A stretch of DNA of 64,000 bases from NCBI RefSeq assembly GCF_964019385.1, contig NC_088646.1, positions 2,564,013 to 2,628,012 on the forward strand, read 5' to 3'. The notes under the pieces are model-generated. The model searched no databases. It had not been told where the DNA came from and saw only the letters and a program-made list of their open reading frames with translations. Below, in pieces: positions 20,086 through 32,065 of this stretch (position 1 is its first letter; each line of letters starts with the position of its first letter). The stretch comes from Sycon ciliatum. Its lineage: Eukaryota > Porifera > Calcarea > Leucosolenida > Sycettidae. Position numbers and translations under genes: made by a program.

Positions 20086-21549
20086 CCTTTCCTCAGCAAA
20101 GGCTTGGAGGAGCTCATATAACGATTGGCCTTTCTTCGCCGATGACACACCATCGTTGAATGCCTCCTTCGGTCGCCACAGGATCTCTTCCGGTAGCAGC
20201 CCAGTGTTGGAAAATGCCTTGCGAAGTAGATGTTTCTCAATATTTTCAATGGGCTGCCGAGCTGCCTTGTCCAGTGAAAGAATATAAGAAGTAAAGTAAC
20301 GATCGAGGAAAGGAACGCGGACTTCCAGGCTGTGTGCTGAGATTGCCCTGTCACTACGCAATACATCGTACATGTAGAGATCTTGTAGAAGTCGACGGGA
20401 CTCCATGTCAGCCTCTTCCGCCGATGGTGCCTTGTGGAAGTAGATGTAACCCTGGCAAAGTTCATCACTGCCCTCTCCGGTGAATATGACCGGCGTGTCC
20501 GTATCATTCTTGATGTACTTGCTCACAAGGTGCAGTCCAACAGCCCCTCTCACTGTCTGGATGTCGTAGCTCTCCAGGTTGCGCACAATTTCGTGTATGG
20601 CCTCGCAGCCCTCCTGCGGTGTGAATCGCACTTCGTGATGCTCCGTGCCGAGATGAGCAGCTACTTTCCTTGCGGCGAGTACATCCGGACTACCTTCCAT
20701 ACCAATAGAGAATGTTTGTATGGGGTAGGTCAGACCTTGCTCCTTAGCACATTCTACCATCAATGCTGTCACCAGACTGGAATCCAGGCCACCGGATAAC
20801 ATGCATCCAATACGACGATCGGCCATCAGGCGTTTCTTCACGGCGTCCTTGAGCAGTGCCCGGATGTTACCCAAAATATCTCCGTCTTGCAGTATAACAC
20901 GAGGAATGCGAGTGTAGTCCAGGCCACCAATTTCGTTGTAGCGTGTGTAGTCGCAAGTCGGGACTACACGCTCCGTGTCGGTTTCAACGCGGAAAGTGCG
21001 AAAGTGACCAGGCGGGAACCACTTTGCCTGACTTCCGATCTTCTTCATATCTACTAGCCCCTTGGCCTCGGAACTCAGAGCCAGGACGCCACGTTCTTCG
21101 TCCATGATGTGGAACAGCGGGCGTACACCAAACAGATCACGCACCACACCAACAAATCTGTTCTCTACATCGATGACGGTGCATGCAAACACACCATCCA
21201 GCAACGTGACCATCTTCTCAAATCCAAACCTCTTGTACAAATGAATGATGACTTCACCATCTACAGCACGCTCCCAGGGTAAATCGTACTCTTTGACCAG
21301 GTCGGGGGCATTGTAGATCTCACCGTTGTAGAGCAGCCATACCTGGGGATAGTGGGTAACCTGCAAAGGCTGCATACCGGTCAATGGGCTGCAAATCGAC
21401 AGGCGATGGAAGCCTATGCAGCTCTTCGGCAGGCCACCAATGCACTCCAGTCGCCATGCATCTGGCCCGCGGTGTGTCAGCTTCATGAAATGGCAGTGAA
21501 TTTCAGAGGTATCCCCAAACTCCCCGAACAATGCCCATATTCCGCACAT
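20086..21549 (-). CDS. ASNS-like: Asparagine synthetase (glutamine-hydrolysing) copy 1, exon 1
   Basis: 488 codons ending at donor GTGAGT. With exon 2 the protein is 553 residues, close to the roughly 560 of vertebrate ASNS. The enzyme makes asparagine from aspartate, glutamine and ATP in the cytosol. The N-terminus MCGIWALFG gives Cys2 (Cys1 after Met removal), the glutaminase nucleophile. HRGPDAW, HRLSI and LYNGEIYN are the glutamine-binding loops. CMLSGGLDSSLV at about residue 250 is the ATP-pyrophosphatase P-loop. GEGSDELCQGYIYFHKAP, LEVRVPFLD and LWRPKEAF complete the synthetase domain. The start is fixed by the need for Cys next to the initiator Met. Relative to copy 2 and known ASNS, the usually invariant RASVGMY segment reads RGAVGLH here (about 20535-20560). 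Confidence 0.96.
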
Positions 21550-23198
21550 TGTGTCCGCTGCTTCACTTCACGGACGTTCCTGGCCGTCCAAACTGAGCTA
21601 GTTTCAAAATAGCGTTTCCTCTTTCCAAGTCACGAGTCACGGAGTGGTTACTCTTCTTCTAAGCAAAATAACCGTGCGGACTGAGCTTGTAGGGTAGATT
21701 TACCTTGCAATCCCTCTCAGGCTGCCAGAACTCGGCTGACGAACAGGTTACACTTCGAAGATTCTGATACTTTGGAACACTTCTTCACCTACACTGCCAG
21801 CCAGACAAAGGAAAAGCCAAACTCACTGATACCACGATACAAGTAGTATCCATCAGTGATAGTGAGTCCTTTGACTAGATCCAGGATCCCCATAGGCCAT
21901 CACGATTGCCGTTCGAACAATGATGTGTAGCCGAGTGCAGGGCAGTCGGTAGGGAGTCGCATGCTAGCGTGCCAAAAACTTCGCCGTTTCGGTGAATCTT
22001 CGACCAAAGCTTCCTGTGGCCCTTCCGTTACAACTAAGTTGCTAACCATTTTACTTACAATGGACCGTGGTGGTATCTGATATAGACCCTCCGTGATCCA
22101 GTGCTTGCGATGGAATGAATGGTATGATATGTTTTAGCTTCATAATATCCTCTGCTGCCCCGGTCTATCTCTGGTATGAGCAGCACCGTCTGTGTCCGTC
22201 CATCGATGCGACTCGTAGATCTACGACCTAGGCATAGCTCCTCGTGGGTACCATTATCAACAGCCAACAAAATGGGCAACACCACGGAGTAATAAAACAC
22301 AAAACTGACAAGGATATTGAGGCATTCCACGACCTGACACCTATCTCCAACACATCTCTACGAAGCGCAAACAAATTGACTTTCGGTGTGTGACAGTTCG
22401 TCTTCGCTTAGCTTCCCCTCTTTATGTACTTTACAACGTACCTTTGAGCCTCTCAAGTTGGGTGGTCTGTTGCCTTGTGTAGTCGAGTTGTAGGTAGGCC
22501 GGTTTGTCCAATGCCATGGCAATGGTCCACCCTCCTATATGGCCTACTACAGAGTCAGTAGTCTCGTCATCATCCTGTAACGCTACGTTTGACATTCTTT
22601 GTTGCCGATACATGTAGCTAGCTCGTGCATATCTTTGTGGCGCATCCCTTCACTTCATTGAAACATTCTGCACCTGAGCCTCCAAAATTGGAAGGTTGTT
22701 GGTTTGCGCTTCGTAGATGTGTTGGACAACTTGGAGCTACATGTAGGTGTCACTGTCAGGTCGCTGAATGTCTCAATATCCTTGTCAGTTGTGTGCCTTG
22801 TTGTCGCACTATCTGACTGTATCGTGGACTGTTAGTCATAACTCGTTACCTATTGGTTCTTTCTCTTTACTTCTACTATTGGTTCAACATCCGAGTTTTG
22901 GTATTTTGTTTGTTTAGCTCTATTTTACTTCACCATGCACGGGCACAGGCAATATCTGCCTTCTCACTGGGCGTATGGCCACAGTTCCCACAGTATGATA
23001 AAGAATGAAGATACCACTGCAGTGCAGGGTCGATACCTCGAAAGGCCCGGGCATGGGAAATCTCGTCATGTTGGTGCAAGTGGTGGTCACGTGTTTGCTT
23101 TCCGGCTTGATACTCGCTACCGTGTACCGGGACGTCAAGTGCTTCCCTCGCCCACTTACGATTCCTCTTCCGTGTGTTGGTCAAGAATCTCTGCTGGG

Positions 23199-23250
23199 AG
23201 ACAGACAGACAGACAGACAGACAGACAGGCTGGGAGACAGACAGGCTGGG

Positions 23251-23282
<32 letters not shown>

Positions 23283-23311
23283 GGACGGACGGACGGACGG
23301 ACGGACGGACG

Positions 23312-23351
<40 letters not shown>

Positions 23352-23402
23352 GGCAGGCAGACAGACAGGAAGGCAGACAAACAGACAGACAGACAGACAG
23401 AG
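23199..23402. repeat. (GACA)n/(GGAC)n tetranucleotide array
   Basis: About 200 bp of GACA repeats with a GGAC block (about 23281-23316). It lies in the ASNS copy 1 upstream flank and is absent from the paralogous flank at 31.3 kb. Confidence 0.95.
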
Positions 23403-23600
<198 letters not shown>

Positions 23601-24150
23601 GGCGTCGGAGCGCATGTCGTGAACAAATCTTGCATCCTGCACGGGTAGATGGTGACTAGAGCGGAGTAGAGGCCATTTCTGGCACGCTTGACAAGTGTAA
23701 CCGTTAGACTGATGATACTGATTATAACTGTCAAATCTCCCCACTATCGCTATTTCTCTGCACTATCAGGCCAGGAGATCTCCAGTTTTGTTGATATTGT
23801 TTTTCTAAACATCAAATCGAGGACAGCACTATGCAAGTTTACTTCTCCACTGGAGTAGCAAATATGCATAGCCAATGGTAATATTCATAATGGCTGCATT
23901 CTGAACACAATGAAGCTGTGTCACAGTCTATGATTTTGACTGAAGTTTATGCCCCGCCCCCACCCCTACACACACCCAGGCCAAAATACGGGTTGACTGG
24001 ACATGTATTTGGTACAGTACCAGTAAAGAGGCCATGACGGAGAAATGTGAGAGCCGCATTGTGTGTTGTGACTGGACTGAAGTGGCTGGCTGGAGTTCCA
24101 TGACCTGATCGGCAACTGTGCATGAACACAATGACAATGTGACAGGCATA

Positions 24151-25700
24151 CTATAATTGCAGAAGGTCCTAAGCTTGAAGTGACTATGTCACAGTATGTG
24201 GTGTGTGTTTGTCATTTGCAACAACCTCGACCCCAGATGCTTTCAAGTCACCACGGAATGTGCAACTCACACTATACTACCAAGGATCCTGATCGAGATC
24301 TTCACATCTTTGATGATCACTGCACAGCAAAACAACCTGTCCGTAGACACTTTCTTGTAAACTGCAGAGCTCCAGAGCACCATTATCAGTTCTGTAAAGC
24401 ATTCTACATGTACCCACTGTCCACTTTTCAAGATTGTTTAAAGGCCCTCATTCACCCAGTGGAAGTAGAAGATTAGGAGACGAGGAGGCGTATCCTTATA
24501 GATTATTGGCTGCGCTACTGCTAGTTTGCTACTCAATACTCTGCACCCATAAGCGAATCCGCTGACTCACGATAAACTTCGCGGCGAGAAGTGAATCCGC
24601 TGCCTCACCACCATGGCATCATTCGCAAATTTAAACTAATGCAATGCACAGTATAACAGAACAAGTGTGCTGTGAAATGAATGTACATAAGTGAAAATAG
24701 CTGACTGTAAAAATGGCATGTTGCAATATTGAATCGGAATGAGAATAATACAGATCATCGAATGCTCGTGTCATAATTGAGAGAATAGTCTGTGCAACGC
24801 TAACTGCTGGCCTATAACAGCACTACGTAGGGAACTACTAGAAATCACCACGCAGCCCACACAGGCAGCATAAGAACCCCCAAATCAATAAGTTAGCAAA
24901 CGGCCAGGCGGCGTCCTGCAACCACGTCTGAAATGAATAAAATGAACTGCGAAGTAAAAATACGCGGCTAGCTTCCACCACTAAAAAAAAGAAAGACTGT
25001 CCGGTGGTTTAATAACTGAACACACCGCCTCTAGTACAGGCAATTCCTAGTGAACGGGATAAACTTGAATGCGAGTAAAATACCGGCAATGCTTCGGTTA
25101 ATACGATATCAATAACATACACGAAGAAGAGAACCTGCTAGCTAGCTAGCAGTAAGTAGCAAATGAGAGTTTAGCAGAGGTGCACCAGCACACCAGCTGC
25201 GGTAGTGTTCCATCATCTATAGCATAGCCGCACGCCATCACAGACTGAGTAGAGCTGCCACGGCACCTGAAACAAACATGCAAGTGGCCACACAACAGCT
25301 CCGGTGAAAAGGTGAAACTTCAAGTTTTTTAAAGTCAAGCAGTGACATACAGCAGTCGACATAAACAGAGCACCATGTTTCCTCGCTTAGATTAAACTCC
25401 CATTCCCATTTTGAGGTCTCTGTCCTTTACTTTCAGTGTGTCCACTTGAGTAATAAGTCATAGCCGATAGTAAGTCGCACCCCCCCCCCCCCCCCTCCGT
25501 CTTCAACTCTCGCATATATTGTAATGGTGCGACTTATATTCAGGAAATACGGTACACATCCAAAAAATTAAACCCACAGACATACTGACACCCAGAACAC
25601 CTTGCGCGCTTGCAGGTCACGGCAGGGTCAATTCATACACATCTTGCCAGTAAAATATTATCTACATTTCCCTGGGTATCACCAGTAACTAGCATCAGCA
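24151..25700. other. Spacer between the two ASNS units, no gene seen
   Basis: Contains a C-run at about 25478-25496 and AT-rich sequence. No recognisable coding content was seen. Confidence 0.5.
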
Positions 25701-25731
25701 GCTTGAAAATCAGCCAGCAATCATCACCTAC

Positions 25732-25929
25732 CTATTCCTTGTAATGTGTCAGTGTACGCGCTGATGGATCAGTGGCGTTTGTCCAGCGAGGCATCCAGAA
25801 GTATGGTATGAAGTGCTCCAGCCCACTGTAGTGCTCCTCGAACAGATGGCGATAGTAGAATGCCTCCTTGGTTAACGGTTTGTTGACCGGGTAGGTAGCC
25901 TTCGCCTGAGCCATGTCGCTATCTGACAC
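25732..25929 (-). CDS. ASNS-like: Asparagine synthetase copy 2, exon 2
   Basis: Acceptor TATAG, then 65 codons and a stop, encoding the conserved C-terminus (YFWMPRWTNATDPSARTLTH, YKE). The gene structure is identical to copy 1. Sequence identity to copy 1 extends a short way past the stop codon, to about 25715. Confidence 0.95.
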   Translation of the reverse strand: MSDSDMAQAKATYPVNKPLTKEAFYYRHLFEEHYSGLEHFIPYFWMPRWTNATDPSARTLTHYKE

Positions 25930-26206
25930 CTATAGAGCATACCACACAAGTGTCACAACCACAGCTATAACCAATACAGCATCCTATATCTACAGTACAC
26001 AACAGACCTACCTCCCCTCAACCACACACACACACAACAGTGTATTCCTTGCCGAACTAAAACTACTTGCCGCACAAATCCACAATGCTTGTTTACATAC
26101 ATACATGATAACACAATGCAAAGTTGAAGCAAAGTCTCTATCCTTGCCACTTTCACGCCTGCATGGTGTCCCTGTATCTTTCATATATTATGGTGCCCGA
26201 ACTCAC

Positions 26207-27670
26207 CCTTTCCTCGACAAAGGCTTGGAGAAGCTCAAACCAAGACTGGCCCTTCTTCGTTGATGACACGCCATCGCTGAATGCCTCCTTGGGTCGCCAC
26301 AGAATTTCCTCAGGTAGCAGGCCAGTGTTGGTAAACGCCGTGCGAAGTAGATGCTTCTCGATATTCTCAATGGGTTGCCGAGCTGCCTTGTCCAGTGACA
26401 GGATATAAGAAGTAAAGTAACGATCGAGGAAGGGAACGCGGACTTCCAGGCTGTGCGCTGATGTGGTCCTATCACTCCGCAGTACATCGTACATGTAGAG
26501 ATCTTGCAGAAGTCGGCGAGACTCCACGTCAGCCTCGTCCGCCGATGGTGCCTTGTGGAAGTAGATGTAACCCTGGCAAAGTTCGTCTGCACCCTCCCCG
26601 CTGAAGACGACCGTCGTGTCCGTATTGTCTTTGATGTACTTGCTCACCAGGTACATTCCCACCGATGCCCGAACTGTCGTTATGTCGTAGCTCTCTAGGT
26701 GGCGCACAACTTCGCGCACTGCCTCGCAGCCTTCCTGCGGTGTGAATCGCACTTCGTGATGCTCCGTGCCGAGATGAGCAGCTACTTTCCTTGCGGCGAG
26801 TACATCCGGACTACCTTCCATACCAATAGAGAATGTCTGTATGGGGTAGGACAGACCTTGCTCCTTAGCACATTCTACCATCAATGCTGTCACCAGACTG
26901 GAATCCAGGCCACCGGATAACATGCATCCAATACGACGATCGGCCATCAGCCGCTTCTTTACGGCGTCCTTGAGCAGTGCCCGGATGTTGCCCAAAATAT
27001 CTCCGTCTTGCAGTGTAACACGAGGAATGCGGGTGTAGTCCAGGCCGCCAATTTCGTTGTACCGTGTGTAGTCGCAAGACGGGACTACACGCTCCGTGTC
27101 GGTTTCAATGCGGAAAGTGCGAAAGTGACCAGGTGGGAACCACTTTGCCTGACTTCCGATCTTCTTCATATCCGCCAGTCCCTTGGCCTCAGAACTCAGA
27201 GCCAGGACGCCACGTTCCTCGTCCATGATGTGGAACAGCGGGCGTACACCAAACAGATCACGCACCACACCAACAAATCTGTTCTCTACATCGATGACAG
27301 TGCATGCAAACACACCATCCAGCAACGTGACCATCTTCTCGAATCCAAACTTCTTGTACAAATGAATGATGACTTCACCATCTACGCCACGCTCCCAGGG
27401 TAAATCGTACTCTTTGACCAGGTCGGGGGCATTGTAGATCTCACCGTTGTAGAGCAGCCATACCTGGGGATAGTGCGTAACCTGCAAAGGCTGCATACCG
27501 GTCAATGGGCTGCAGATCGACAGGCGATGGAAGCCGATGCAGCTCTTCGGCAGGCCACCAATGCGCTCCAGTCGCCATGCATCTGGCCCGCGGTGTGTCA
27601 GCTTCATGCATTGGCAGTGGATTTCAGAGATATCCCCAAACTCCCCGAACAATGCCCATATTCCACACAT
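26207..27670 (-). CDS. ASNS-like: Asparagine synthetase (glutamine-hydrolysing) copy 2, exon 1
   Basis: 488 codons, the same length and same donor (GTGAGT) as copy 1; the predicted full protein is also 553 residues. It carries MCGIWALFG with the nucleophilic Cys, HRGPDAW, LYNGEIYN, CMLSGGLDSSLV, LEVRVPFLD and LWRPKEAF. The segment TTVRASVGMYLVSKYI is canonical here, unlike copy 1. The GEGSDEL motif is GEGADEL. Most of the coding sequence is nearly identical to copy 1, but a patch at about 26570-26720 (and its partner at 20440-20600) is clearly more diverged. Both copies look functional, and copy 2 is closer to the ancestral type. Confidence 0.96.
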
Positions 27671-28248
27671 TGTGTCCGCTGCTTCACTTCACAGACGTTC
27701 CTGGCCGTCCAAACTGAGCTACATGTAGTTTCAAAATAGCGTTTCCTCTTTCCAAGTCACAAGTGGCTACTATTCTACAAAGGAAAAATGACTGTGCCGA
27801 CTGAATTTGTAGGGTTCCTTGCAATCGCTCTGAGGCAACTAGAACTCGACTGCCGAGCAGATCACACTCCTAAGATCCTGATACTGCCTCTGTTGTCGTC
27901 AGTTCTTTTATTCTCTTGAACACTGCAAATAGATGCCAGCCAGGCCAGACAAAGGAAAAGCCAAACTCTCAGTGAGACCCGATACGATGAATCATTCGAA
28001 TGAAAGAAAACGAACTGCCAAATGTAGCGTACAGACGCTAGCTGTGCACGTGTCGACGATGTCCGGCCGGACTCCGGACTGACGGATGAGTACGAGCACG
28101 ATCATGTCGCATGCACAGAACGTGGTTTGTGTTTGTTATGCAGATATACAAAGCTCTAGTTTTTTGTAGTCTAGCTCGGCTGATCGATGTACGTACATAT
28201 GTATACAGTCGTGTCATGTATCATGTGTAACGATGTCATTGTCATGTA

Positions 28249-29074
28249 GACCCAGGTGCTCGAAGTCCGTACATGGTATCCTAAGTTCGTACGCCCATAA
28301 TTTCATGTTCTGTTATTGTATTCGACTCAAATATTTTATGGAGGGGACAGTGTGGTATGTTCTCCTCGCGTACCAATTTTCAGGGATCTACGATCAGCAG
28401 AAGTCCCATACCACGGGAGTGGGTTTTCGAGTGTCCATACGAAATACAAATTGGGTTACATTTCATGCAAAAATCAACTTTGCCAAGACCGATTTCGAAC
28501 GGACACAGCGTCAAACAGACCTTCACTCAATCATCAAGAGCCAGCTTAGAGCTGACAATGGCCAGAGGAGAAGAATTTACAGAGAACCACCTATCCTTGC
28601 AGAAAGGTTGACACTCCTGGCATCTCCACCACTGTTTTCCCGCGGTTTTCACAGCGCAGCTGCTTCTTCTCTGAGCCGACTAAAAACAGCTTGCATTTCG
28701 GCAACAAACTACGCTTTTGCAAGAAATACCGGTGGAGGCACATGCCAAACATATCCCTTCGGTGCTTTCGTCGTAACCGAGGGATTGCAAGTTAGCAATT
28801 AGCAGAAATATGTGTGTATTTCGAGTCACCTCTGATCAGTACGGACTTAGAGTACCCTCTGCGACACCAAATTTTGATATGGAAAATGAGCGAACTCCAG
28901 AGAAACAGATCGGATCGAAAGATGGCCTGGTTCAATCGAGCCTGGCCTCAAAACAAACTTGGACAAGATACCTTCCATCCACGAGCAGGATTCTGGCAAG
29001 TGATCATTGCTAGTGTGAGTTTCAGCTCGGCAAACACACACTGTAAACGTGTACGGACTTCGAGCACCTGGGTC
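28249..29074. mobile_element. 826-bp inverted-repeat element with TA flanks
   Basis: Inverted termini of about 26 bp start GACCCAGGTGCTCGAAGTCC and continue GTACA. TA flanks both ends (28247-28248 and 29075-29076). A 189-codon open frame inside (28233-28802, plus) overruns the left end and resembles no transposase I know. The TA duplication suggests a mariner-type or ISL2EU-type non-autonomous element. It is absent from the paralogous flank of ASNS copy 1. Confidence 0.85.
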
Positions 29075-29102
29075 TACTAGTAGATCTACAGTCTAGGGAG
29101 TA

Positions 29103-29278
29103 GGGACCGGCGGATTCTGCTCGAAAAGCAGAAAAATTGGCAGAACCATACAAACCTTATGGCGGGCAATTCCTCGAATTCTGCTCCATTTCTTTATCCA
29201 CATACCAAACATGCATGAAACGTACCAGAAAAAGTACCGAATTCTGCCAATTTTCTGCAGGCAGAATCCGCTGGACCC
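29103..29278. mobile_element. 176-bp MITE, GGGACCGGCGG family, copy 2
   Basis: Inverted termini GGGACCGGCGGATTCTGC (right end GGGTCCAGCGGATTCTGC) are flanked by TA (29101-29102 and 29279-29280). Same family as 30610-30798 and 19001-19198. It lies only 29 bp from the preceding element. Confidence 0.88.
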
Positions 29279-30173
29279 TAGTCACGTCAGTGGGCGACTC
29301 ATTCGCCGACTATCGACATCGAAGACGAAGGATCAAAAAGCAACGTACGGTCGCTTCACTACCTTCAGTGTAGTCAGGGCGAGAGTCAAGAGACAAAAGA
29401 CTGAAACTCAAAGTCAAGGAGTCCAAACTCAAAAGTCGAGGACGAAAGAGACGTCCGTGTACTCGGACGGTGCATACAGCGCTTGTACGACTTCTGACAG
29501 AGCTGACATTGTGACGTGACAAAGGCTGAAATGTCATGTCCAACCCACTCAATGTCGCAGGAAAGCTGAGGAAACACTAGCGGCGTCGACTTGAGATTCA
29601 TTGAACTCAGACAGATAATTGTCATGGTAGTCAGTCACCCCACACTTTGTCAACTCCTAAAGTCCTAATACTAGTAATACAACTCCGAGGCTCTCATTTC
29701 AAGTCTCCAGTGGGTGCAGTGCTAGACAGACCGAGGCTTCCACCACGGCCCCCACGGGCACTGCCGATTCCAGCAGGACCCGATCACCAAATACAGTATA
29801 CAACCAGGGAGCTACGGAGGCCTACACATACCTGGCAGTGGTATGTGTAGGCCTAGCGCCTCCCTGCAACAACAACAACGACCACGGCCGTTGGAACAAT
29901 GATATGCAGCCGAGTGCGGGGCCGGCCGGCAGCCCGTAGGGGGTCGCATGCAAGCATGTCAAAGCCGTTGTTTGTGTGCAACGACTCCCTGTGCGGATCC
30001 GTGCACCGTGGCGTGGTATGGACCCCGTCCCGGCACCCTCCATGATCCCGCAGTGCTTGCAATGGAACGACTAGTAATTGTTTGATGTAAGGCTTCAGTA
30101 TCGCCTCTACATACATGTACATGTCATGTAGTAGCTCTGACCTGAACGGCTGAAGTATTTGTATTTACATGTA

Positions 30174-30402
30174 CTGTAAAAGCAGAAATTTTCGGTGGTG
30201 TTTTATTTTCGGTAACTTCGGTGCCGACAAGTTTTACCGAAAATAAAACGCACCGAAATTTTCGGTACAACCGATACTGTATACATGTAGTACTAGTACA
30301 CTTACCTGGAGAACGGGTTTTACCGAAAATTGTCCTCTACCGAACCGCCGATTTTGGCGAATACCGAAAATATTACACCACCGAAAATTTCTGCTTTTAC
30401 AG
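30174..30402. mobile_element. 229-bp mariner-type MITE
   Basis: Inverted termini CTGTAAAAGCAGAAATTTTC then GGTGGTG are flanked by TA (30172-30173 and 30403-30404). The interior repeats the motif ACCGAAAAT in both directions. The CTGTAA start matches the style of the MITE at 19806-20018. Confidence 0.88.
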
Positions 30403-30609
30403 TACCATGTGTACCGGTACATGTATGTAGAGAGGCAACCAAAACAGGCAAACTGCCTAAAGACAACGTCACCACTGTAGAGAAGCGAATGAAGAGGAGA
30501 TGACAAAACGGAAGTACAAGCGATAAAAAGAAGTACTACAAAAGTCCGGTATGGCGGAAGGAAGGAAATGGAAGGAAGGAAATCAGTTTTGGTTCAGACC
30601 ACACAGCTA

Positions 30610-30798
30610 GGGACCGGCGGATTCTGCTCGAAAAGGTGGCAGATTCTGCTCGAAAAGCAGTGAAATTGGCAGAACCATACAAACCTTATGGCGGGCAATT
30701 CCTCGAATTCTGCTCCATTTTTTATCCACATACCAAACATGCATGAAACTTACCAGAAAAAGTACCCAATGTTTCTGCCGGCAGAATCCGCCGGACCC
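30610..30798. mobile_element. 189-bp MITE, GGGACCGGCGG family, copy 3
   Basis: Same termini and centre as 29103-29278, TA-flanked (30608-30609 and 30799-30800). It has a short internal duplication of GGCAGATTCTGCTCGAAAAG near its left end. Confidence 0.88.
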
Positions 30799-32065
30799 TA
30801 CACACAGCAAGCAACGACAAGAATAGCCGAGGCATTCAAACTAGATAATATTTATTATGATACTAGTACTGAGGAACACACCGTTAACGCGTTGAACTAA
30901 TTCCTTGAAGCTCATGGTGTGTGTAGCGATCGCTGAACTGCCACAAGGAAACTTTAGGAGGTTGGATTGGGCGGCTTGAAAGGCAAGAATAAAGCAGTGA
31001 AGCAGTAACTGTTGTAACTTGTAGTCGACTACATACATGTACATGTACATGTACATGTAGACTGTATATCCAAGACTCAAGGGTGTGCAGCCGCCAGAGG
31101 CGTAGATCTACTACCCAAACTATCCCCGAAGCCTCGCAAAGGGCAGGCTGCCCGAGCATGGGTATGATTACCGGTATCCATACAGGCAGATCAGGGCAAC
31201 TACTCCCAATTCCAAGTACATGTAGTACATAGTGGTCACGTGTTCACTTCGAGGTCTGAGGGCTACCGCACACCACACCGGGATGCCAAGTGCCTCCCTA
31301 CTGCTAGCTACAACTACTTCCAAGAGTACATAACCCCCATGGCCCAGGGGGTTGTTATAGTCTTGCTACTACCAAGAGTACCCTATACCATGTATACATA
31401 GTCATTATTTTTATAGTCTTGCTACTACCACAAGCCCTCGCCCTCTTCGGATTCTCCTTCCCTGTGTCTAAAAATACAATGTAGTTAGAAATCGCTGAAG
31501 CGGAAGAAATGGCTGGTGAGTTGGAGCACAAGCTGGGAACAAATCCTGCACACGCCATGCTTGATAAAAGACTAACATGACACTCGTCCCCATGTACCTG
31601 ATGTACTGTACCAGGTTATGTAATGATGCAGGTCCACCAACTCTCAACAAAGAAGTGAGGAATAGATAGCTAGCTACAGGCTACTGGGTGTAGACGGATG
31701 CCTAATATTGATTGGTTGACAGCACCCTACATGATTGTGCAACTAATTACTTGGTGGAGGACGCACTGTGTACTGAGGAAAACACAATACTCTGTCAATA
31801 GCAATGAAGCCGGGTCATACATGTAGTCTATGACTGAAGCTGCTGCCCCCCCCCCCCCCCCAGACTATGGATTCAGAACGAATAGAATACTAGTAATACT
31901 AACTATGGATTCAGAACTAATACTAGTACTGTAGTAATAGCTACTTGGTGCTGAGTAAAGAGGCCATAACGGAGAAATGTGAGAGAGCATTGTGTTTTTA
32001 TGACTGGCCTGGACTGAAGTGGCTGGCTGGCGTCCCATGACCTGATCAGTCATGGTGCATGACCA

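Larger units (their letters stand above)
29885..32065. repeat. Upstream flank of ASNS copy 2, paralogous to 21890-24150
   Basis: Colinear but diverged blocks shared with the copy 1 flank, for example GCCGAGTGC/GGTCGCATGC near 29910, CAGTGCTTGC near 30050, GGTCACGTGTT near 31234, and GAGGCCAT.ACGGAGAAATG near 31963. The unit is lengthened by MITE insertions. No gene is recognisable in it. Confidence 0.7.

Noticed and set aside
28233..28802. 189-codon ORF as a host gene
   Set aside because: It overlaps the left terminus of an inverted-repeat element and shows no known domain or splice context.
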